64,000 nt of DNA. Origin: Chitinophaga sp. (GTDB taxonomy: Bacteria > Bacteroidota > Bacteroidia > Chitinophagales > Chitinophagaceae). The stretch spans positions 62,001 to 126,000 of the forward strand of contig NZ_JAFAIX010000014.1 in the NCBI RefSeq assembly GCF_019236475.1, in the 5' to 3' direction. Positions 59,206-64,000 of this stretch are shown one piece after another. The translations under genes were made by a program, and so were the position numbers. Positions within the stretch are counted from its first letter, which is position 1; each line of letters opens with the position of its first letter. The notes beneath the pieces are model-generated. The model did not search any database and was not told where the DNA came from. It saw only the letters and a program-made list of their open reading frames with translations.

Positions 59206-61254
59206 TTATCGTGATAAAGTGGTAGCATTATCGCTGCGCTGCCAGGTGCAGTTGTCGTTCAACACTTGCCCATTCCGGATAGCGCGGACTGAAATAAGGT
59301 TCTCTCCGGGCTGTAAAGGCACCTGCGGCCAAGTGGCTCTTTTGAATGCATCGGTGGTGGCTTTTCCCATCGACTTACCATTTACAAACAGCTCTACAGC
59401 GTTAGCGTTGGTGAATACTTTTATATTTGCTTTTTCTTGTTTACGAATATTATTTCTTCTCTCTGCGATATACAATACCGGTTCATTACTCCAGTTGGCC
59501 TTATAGAAGTAGAAGGCATCCTTCCGCATGCTGCGGTCATAGGTGACCAGTCCTTTGTCGTTCAGCGCTTTTACACTGCCTTCCTCTCGAATAGCGGAAC
59601 CGAAGTCGCATAGGACCCATACAAATTTCCCCCAGATAAAAGGACGGCGACTCAGCTCTTCCCAGTTTTTCTCATGGTAAGCTGTTTGCCACTCTTCAGG
59701 ATGAAAAGGACCGCCGGGATCTGGTGCTTGTAACACTTCTGTATGCTGGCCGATGTTGGCGCCTGCCCCGTATTCGCTTATCGCAATGGGTTTGCGCGGG
59801 AACAGATGATGGAGGCTATCCGCCCAAGTTCCCATCTCTTCAAATCGGCCACCATACCAACCAAAGTATTTGTTCCATGCGATGACATCACTGCTCTGGT
59901 TGAATTTTCCATTATCGAGGAAAGAGGCGCAGGTGGTGAGTCGGGTCGGATCTTCTGATTTGGCCAACTGATTGAGCGTATCTACAAAAGGAATCGGGTC
60001 GTCATAATCCAACTTCAGTTCATTAAACAATCCCCAAAAGCAAATAGACGGATGATTATACTGCTGACGAATCAGCTCCGTGAGTACCTGTCGGGCCTGT
60101 TGACGTAACCCGTTGCTATTTACATAGCCGGCACCGTTATAGCCCCCAGGGCCTACCAGTGGTATTTCTGTCCACAGTATGATGCCATTTGTATCTGCCA
60201 GCTCATAGAAATAATTGGAATGCGGGTAATGGGTAAGGCGCATAGCATTGGCTCCTACTTCCATTATCAGTTGCATATCTTTTTGTTGATCTTGATGGTC
60301 CATGGCAGAGCCTTTACCAGCAACGTCTTCATGCAATCCGAAGCCGTGTAGATCAGTGTTTACACCATTAAGAGAGAAACCTTTGTCGGGGTCCACTCCA
60401 TAGTATCTTAACCCTAACGGCTGTACGATTTCATCTAGCACATTTCCATTTTGCATGAGCTGCACCGTTACTTTGTAGAGGTAAGGGTCTTTTCGACCGT
60501 TCCACAAGTGTGGATGCTGCATAGTGAGAGGCTGACGTATAATGCTATCCTGTCCAACAGTAGTTGTTAGGGTTGCCACCTGTTTTTGCTGGGCGTCGGT
60601 GATGATGGTGCGTAATTGCAGGTCTGTGGCCCGTTTCAGGGATAGTTTGGTAGTCACTTGCACCTGCGCTTCGTAGGCCGAAACATGTTGTTGTTGAATA
60701 TATACGCCTGGCGATGCATAGTCCAACGGGGTGATGCAATCTGGCCCTGTTACAATCAGCGAGACTGGCCGGTGAATGCCGCCGTATACGTTGAAATCCC
60801 CTGATAAGGGCAACACATCGTTGCGATATGCATTACTCACCTGTATCGATAACTGGCTGTCTCCCCCCTCCTGCAAATATCCTGTAATCTCCGTGCAGAA
60901 AGCGGTATATCCGCCTTTGTGTTCTGTGACAAGTTTTTGGTTGACATATACTTCTGCTACCGCATTGGCCCCTTCCATGAAAAGGAATATGCGACGGCCT
61001 TTCCAGGCCGGCTCCAGGTGAATTTTCCGGGTGTAGATGCCGGTAGTACGATAATAGTCCATCTTACCGGCGGCTACATCACTGGCATTCCAAGTGTGTG
61101 GCAACTGTACATGTTGTACCGGTGCATTCTTTCTTACGTCATAAGCAAAACGAAAAGTCCATCCATCGTTGATGGGAATTCGCTGACGGGCTTGCTGCGC
61201 AAAGCCACAGCAGGCGCCCGTCAACAAAAAAATGGTCAGCAAAAAAGCTCTCAT
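59206..61254 (-). CDS. Glycoside hydrolase family 2 enzyme of the polysaccharide locus
   Basis: 682 residues with a signal peptide (LLTIFLLTGACCGFAQ). Standard order: sugar-binding domain (WTFRFAYDVRKNAPVQHVQL, FLFMEGANAVAEVYVNQ), beta-sandwich, TIM barrel with acid/base Glu in SICFWGLFNELKL (about 412) and nucleophile in PIAISEYGAG (about 495), then a C-terminal Ig-like DUF4982-type part (FVNGKSMGKATTDAF, GENLISVRAIRNG). A beta-galactosidase or beta-glucuronidase activity is likely but the linkage is not readable. It is 18 bp behind the SusD gene, within the same transcript. Confidence 0.88.
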   Translation of the reverse strand: MRAFLLTIFLLTGACCGFAQQARQRIPINDGWTFRFAYDVRKNAPVQHVQLPHTWNASDVAAGKMDYYRTTGIYTRKIHLEPAWKGRRIFLFMEGANAVAEVYVNQKLVTEHKGGYTAFCTEITGYLQEGGDSQLSIQVSNAYRNDVLPLSGDFNVYGGIHRPVSLIVTGPDCITPLDYASPGVYIQQQHVSAYEAQVQVTTKLSLKRATDLQLRTIITDAQQKQVATLTTTVGQDSIIRQPLTMQHPHLWNGRKDPYLYKVTVQLMQNGNVLDEIVQPLGLRYYGVDPDKGFSLNGVNTDLHGFGLHEDVAGKGSAMDHQDQQKDMQLIMEVGANAMRLTHYPHSNYFYELADTNGIILWTEIPLVGPGGYNGAGYVNSNGLRQQARQVLTELIRQQYNHPSICFWGLFNELKLDYDDPIPFVDTLNQLAKSEDPTRLTTCASFLDNGKFNQSSDVIAWNKYFGWYGGRFEEMGTWADSLHHLFPRKPIAISEYGAGANIGQHTEVLQAPDPGGPFHPEEWQTAYHEKNWEELSRRPFIWGKFVWVLCDFGSAIREEGSVKALNDKGLVTYDRSMRKDAFYFYKANWSNEPVLYIAERRNNIRKQEKANIKVFTNANAVELFVNGKSMGKATTDAFKRATWPQVPLQPGENLISVRAIRNGQVLNDNCTWQRSDNATTLSR

Positions 61255-61272
61255 ATCAATTATATCCTCTTC

Positions 61273-62736
61273 TTATTTAATGCCAGGGTTCAGTTGTGCA
61301 TCTCCATACGGTATAGGCAGCCAATAACTGGCTTTTGAGATAGGACGCAGCGGCGGTAAGTCACTAGCATCCTTATTGGCATTAGCACTCTCCACTAGTT
61401 CTAGTCTTTGCAGATCAAACCAGCGGGTATATTCGCCGGCAAATTCCCAACTGCGCTCCTGTACTACTTCATTCGCGAAATCAGTAGCACTCAGGTTCGC
61501 CAGATCCGGAAGGCCTGCACGCGCACGTACCTTGTTGATAGCAGCATAAGCATCTGTGGAAGGAGCCCCAGCGCGGGCTTGCGCCTCCGCGAAAATCAGC
61601 AGCACATGTGCATAGCGGATAATCGGAGTAGACATATTGGTGCTGGAAGTAAGGTAGCCAGGCGTTGGCGTATTGATGCGAAACTTATTGTAGTAGGGAT
61701 GTTTGGTGATACCATTCTGCCAGTTAATAACACCAGCAGATGTTTTGAAGGATGTATAGAAGGTCACATCTTTTCTTTTGCCAGCGGGGAAGTTGTTATA
61801 GAAATTAATTTCGGTGAAATAGTCGTCCCAGCCACCTTCGTCTGAAGGCATAGATGATTTGCCATATACACTGTTGCCATTACCGCAGCTCGCACAAAAC
61901 TGGAAAGCAAATACTTCTTCTGGCGTGCCAATGCTGGCAGGCGTTCCAGACCACAGTTGTGCCAAATCAGGTACGAGATCAAAGCCATATGCGCCTTTAT
62001 TGTCAATCACCTCTTTTGCTTTGGCCGCTGCCAGCGCATATTTGGAGGCATCTTTGATAGGCCAGCCGCCTTCCGTGAGATATACATCTGCCAACAACGC
62101 TTTGGCCGCGCCGGCATTCGCTCTTCCAGGTGCAGCTTTTGTATTGGACAACATTTTTTCTGCCTGTTGCAGATCGCTTTCAATCAATTTATATACATCC
62201 TGCGGGGTACTCTTTTTTACATTATACACGTCTGCGCTGTAATCGGCAGTGGTAATCAATGGGATATTGCCCCAAAGTCTTACCAGCCAATAGTAAGAGA
62301 ACGCCCGGATAAAATAGGCCTCCCCTGCCAACGGATTGATGACAGCAGGATCACCGCTCACTTTTGTATAATTAGCAATCACATTGTTCGCATTCTGTAT
62401 GGCCTTATAGCAGCCCAACCAAATCACGTTAATGCGACTGTTGGTAGCATTAACGGCAAACTGGTCCATCTCTCGTAACTCCTGTTTATTACTGGCTGGA
62501 TGAGTAGTGAGGTCTTCACTACCCATTAGCACAGCAACGATGGCGGAGGATGCAAAACCAGATGTATAGCCGTTCTTTAAAGGCTGGTAAGCCCCTAGCA
62601 CGGCTGCTTGCAATCCGGGGATACTGTTCACTGCTCCTGCACCGGTGAGCTGCCCATTTGGGTCTTCCTGCAAAGTTTTATTGCAGGAGGAAAATGTAAG
62701 CGCGCTCAACAGCGATATAATTGCGAAATATTTCAT
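61273..62736 (-). CDS. SusD/RagB-family nutrient-binding lipoprotein
   Basis: 487 residues with a lipoprotein signal (LSALTFSSC). The SusD pattern is clear: LTGAGAVNSIPGLQAAVLGAY, WLGCYKAIQNANNVIANYTK, EAYFIRAFSYYWLVRLWGNI and LLADVYLTEGGW, and the C-terminal AAINKVRARAGLPDLANL and QERSWEFAGEYTRWFDLQRL. It forms the lid over the SusC channel and holds glycan at the surface. It starts 11 bp after the SusC stop, as usual. Sugar specificity is not assigned. Confidence 0.95.
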   Translation of the reverse strand: MKYFAIISLLSALTFSSCNKTLQEDPNGQLTGAGAVNSIPGLQAAVLGAYQPLKNGYTSGFASSAIVAVLMGSEDLTTHPASNKQELREMDQFAVNATNSRINVIWLGCYKAIQNANNVIANYTKVSGDPAVINPLAGEAYFIRAFSYYWLVRLWGNIPLITTADYSADVYNVKKSTPQDVYKLIESDLQQAEKMLSNTKAAPGRANAGAAKALLADVYLTEGGWPIKDASKYALAAAKAKEVIDNKGAYGFDLVPDLAQLWSGTPASIGTPEEVFAFQFCASCGNGNSVYGKSSMPSDEGGWDDYFTEINFYNNFPAGKRKDVTFYTSFKTSAGVINWQNGITKHPYYNKFRINTPTPGYLTSSTNMSTPIIRYAHVLLIFAEAQARAGAPSTDAYAAINKVRARAGLPDLANLSATDFANEVVQERSWEFAGEYTRWFDLQRLELVESANANKDASDLPPLRPISKASYWLPIPYGDAQLNPGIK

Positions 62737-62747
62737 GGTCGATCTTT

Positions 62748-64000
62748 TTAGAATTTAAAGTTGAAGCCCAGGGTTACTGTTTTTGCATTTGGATAGGAAC
62801 CATAGTCGATACCCTGGTTCACATCTGCGCCTGCCCCGGAGGTTACGCTGTTCGTTTCAGGATCAAAGCCTTTGTATTTAGTGATGGTAATCAGGTTGGT
62901 ACCACTGAGCGATACAGTGATGCCAGGCCTGTGCAAGAGCGACTTCGGCAGTTCATAGCTCAGTCCAATATTCTTAAAACGTATAAAGCTGCCGTTTTCC
63001 AGGAAACGTGTACTGAGGGTATAATTCTTATTGGTTTTGCTGAAAGCAGGAATATCCGATGTTTCATTCACACCTGGGATATAACGGTTACGGATATCCG
63101 CAATGGTAGCTTGTCTTACATCCGAATTGGCGGTGATACCAGCGGCATAGGTGTAATCCAGTTTATCGAAGCCGGAAAGGGATTGCAGGAAGATGTTGAG
63201 GGTAAGACCTTTATAAGTAAAGCTATTGTTCCAGCCCCAAGAATATTTCGGCAGACCGTTACCGATCACATGGTAGTCGGCGCCATTGATAATGTTATTG
63301 CCATCCAGGTCTTGGTAGCGGGCATCTCCTGGCTGTGCGCCAAATTTGGCGGCATCTGCTGCATCTTTAGGCTTCCAAGTACCCAAGTAAGTGAGGCCCC
63401 AGTAAGATCCCATACGTTGTCCGGGGATCAGCACAAACTCCGACTGAGTGGATAATCCCGATCCTACATTGGAACCGGTAAACAAGGTATCTTGTCCTTG
63501 TACCAGTTGTTTCACGGTATTGTTGAGCACCGCGAAATTGAAAGAACTGGTCCATTTGAAGTCTTTGGTCATCACAGGTGTACCACTCACCGTTAATTCG
63601 ATACCTTTATTTTGCACCTTACCTACATTGGACAACACAGATCCACCGCCGGCATATGCTGGCACCGCCACTGATAACAACAGGTTATTGGTATTCTTCA
63701 CATAATAATCTGCTGATACGGACAATCTGTTTTGCAGGAAGTCCGCATCCACTCCGATATCTGCCTGACGAGTGGTTTCCCATTTCAGGTTCGGGTTACC
63801 GGGATTGCCTAATAAAATGCCCGGTGTAACCGTGCCCGTAGTAAATGCGGTTGTCACATTGCTATAAGTGGTCAGTGTTTGGTAAGGATTGATGGCTTGG
63901 TTACCTGTTACACCATAGCCTGCACGTATTTTCAGGTTATCGAATTTATGGAGCGCCTTAATAAATGGTTCTTCAGACAAACGCCAGGCCACGCCGGCAG
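62748..64000 (-). CDS. SusC/RagA-family TonB-dependent transporter, 5' part outside the window
   Basis: The last 417 residues of a SusC-type barrel; the frame remains open to the window edge, where it reads AGVAWRLSEEPFIKALH, a known position in this family. Typical markers: FDNLKIRAGYGVTGNQAINPYQT, TRQADIGVDADFLQNRLSVS, LSNVGKVQNKGIELTVSGTP, GMRQGS-type FVLIPGQRMGSYWG, FLENGSFIRFKNIGLSYELP and the final VTLGFNFKF. It imports oligosaccharide through the outer membrane with SusD as the lid. Any regulatory sigma or sensor gene for this locus would be further right. Confidence 0.95.
   Translation of the reverse strand, partial: AGVAWRLSEEPFIKALHKFDNLKIRAGYGVTGNQAINPYQTLTTYSNVTTAFTTGTVTPGILLGNPGNPNLKWETTRQADIGVDADFLQNRLSVSADYYVKNTNNLLLSVAVPAYAGGGSVLSNVGKVQNKGIELTVSGTPVMTKDFKWTSSFNFAVLNNTVKQLVQGQDTLFTGSNVGSGLSTQSEFVLIPGQRMGSYWGLTYLGTWKPKDAADAAKFGAQPGDARYQDLDGNNIINGADYHVIGNGLPKYSWGWNNSFTYKGLTLNIFLQSLSGFDKLDYTYAAGITANSDVRQATIADIRNRYIPGVNETSDIPAFSKTNKNYTLSTRFLENGSFIRFKNIGLSYELPKSLLHRPGITVSLSGTNLITITKYKGFDPETNSVTSGAGADVNQGIDYGSYPNAKTVTLGFNFKF

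Noticed and set aside
62721..63455. 244-codon open frame on the plus strand
   Set aside because: Antisense of the SusC barrel gene and the SusD start; no protein-like pattern.
1..64000. CRISPR arrays, tRNA or rRNA genes, transposases, phage genes
   Set aside because: No repeat-spacer arrays, cloverleaf sequences, rRNA stretches or recombinase motifs were seen by eye on either strand.

Overview
The window looks like chromosomal DNA from a member of the Bacteroidota, most probably Chitinophagaceae (Chitinophaga-like). Evidence: a SusC/SusD pair with glycoside hydrolases, an ECF sigma/FecR pair, many lipoproteins with short N-terminal lipoboxes, a large AsmA-type protein, an Hmu-type heme operon, and several upstream boxes matching the Bacteroidota -7 consensus TAnnTTTG. 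I found no rRNA, tRNA, CRISPR array, transposase or phage gene. The taxonomic call is inference from gene content.

Layout. 0-5.9 kb: FecR anti-sigma factor (cut by the left edge) and its ECF sigma factor, an ArsR-SRPBCC pair behind a double operator, a secreted GH2 enzyme, and a second ECF sigma factor without a FecR. 5.9-9.3 kb: a nested hairpin, then a TlpA-like lipoprotein, a MauE/DoxX-like membrane protein and an unusual GT-C-like membrane protein. 9.6-13.7 kb: AsmA-like protein and an outer-membrane beta-barrel. 13.7-22.6 kb: a tightly packed heme-acquisition operon (hmuR-Y-S-T-U-V order) preceded by a His/Cys-rich DUF2946-like gene. 22.7-28 kb: HxlR regulator plus DUF2306 protein, metallophosphatase, class 3 lipase and a 550-residue unknown. 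28.1-31.9 kb: two tandem paralogous WG-repeat lipoproteins. 32-42 kb: small lipoprotein, DinB-like protein, MocR regulator divergent from a cupin/DapA-like pair, MFS transporter divergent from an HxlR regulator, fatty acid hydroxylase-type protein with an unknown partner, and a hybrid histidine kinase with a small membrane protein. 42.3-50.3 kb: TolC-RND-MFP efflux operon, hemerythrin-DoxX operon, and an AraC regulator. 50.3-52.1 kb: GDCCVxC protein, MerTP-like mercury transporter and ArsR repressor, then an Rrf2 regulator. 52.1-55.8 kb: a palindrome and structured leader ahead of a nitronate-monooxygenase-like protein, then a DegP-type protease lacking a signal peptide, and a TetR regulator with its palindrome. 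55.9-64 kb: a polysaccharide utilisation locus (SusC cut by the right edge, SusD, GH2, beta-helix/CBM96-like protein, lipoprotein).

How parts connect. A 28-bp sequence occurs twice (22 of 28 positions equal), once over the tolC promoter and once upstream of the hemerythrin promoter next to the araC gene, so the AraC protein probably controls efflux and the hemerythrin/DoxX genes together. Perfect palindromes lie directly upstream of the ArsR, mer-ArsR, Rrf2 and TetR genes and are the likely operators. The most unusual stretches are the Rrf2-linked structured leader and its 585-residue enzyme, the TlpA/MauE/GT-C trio, the tandem WG lipoproteins with a shared uncharacterised C-terminal domain, and the duplicated AraC-type motif.
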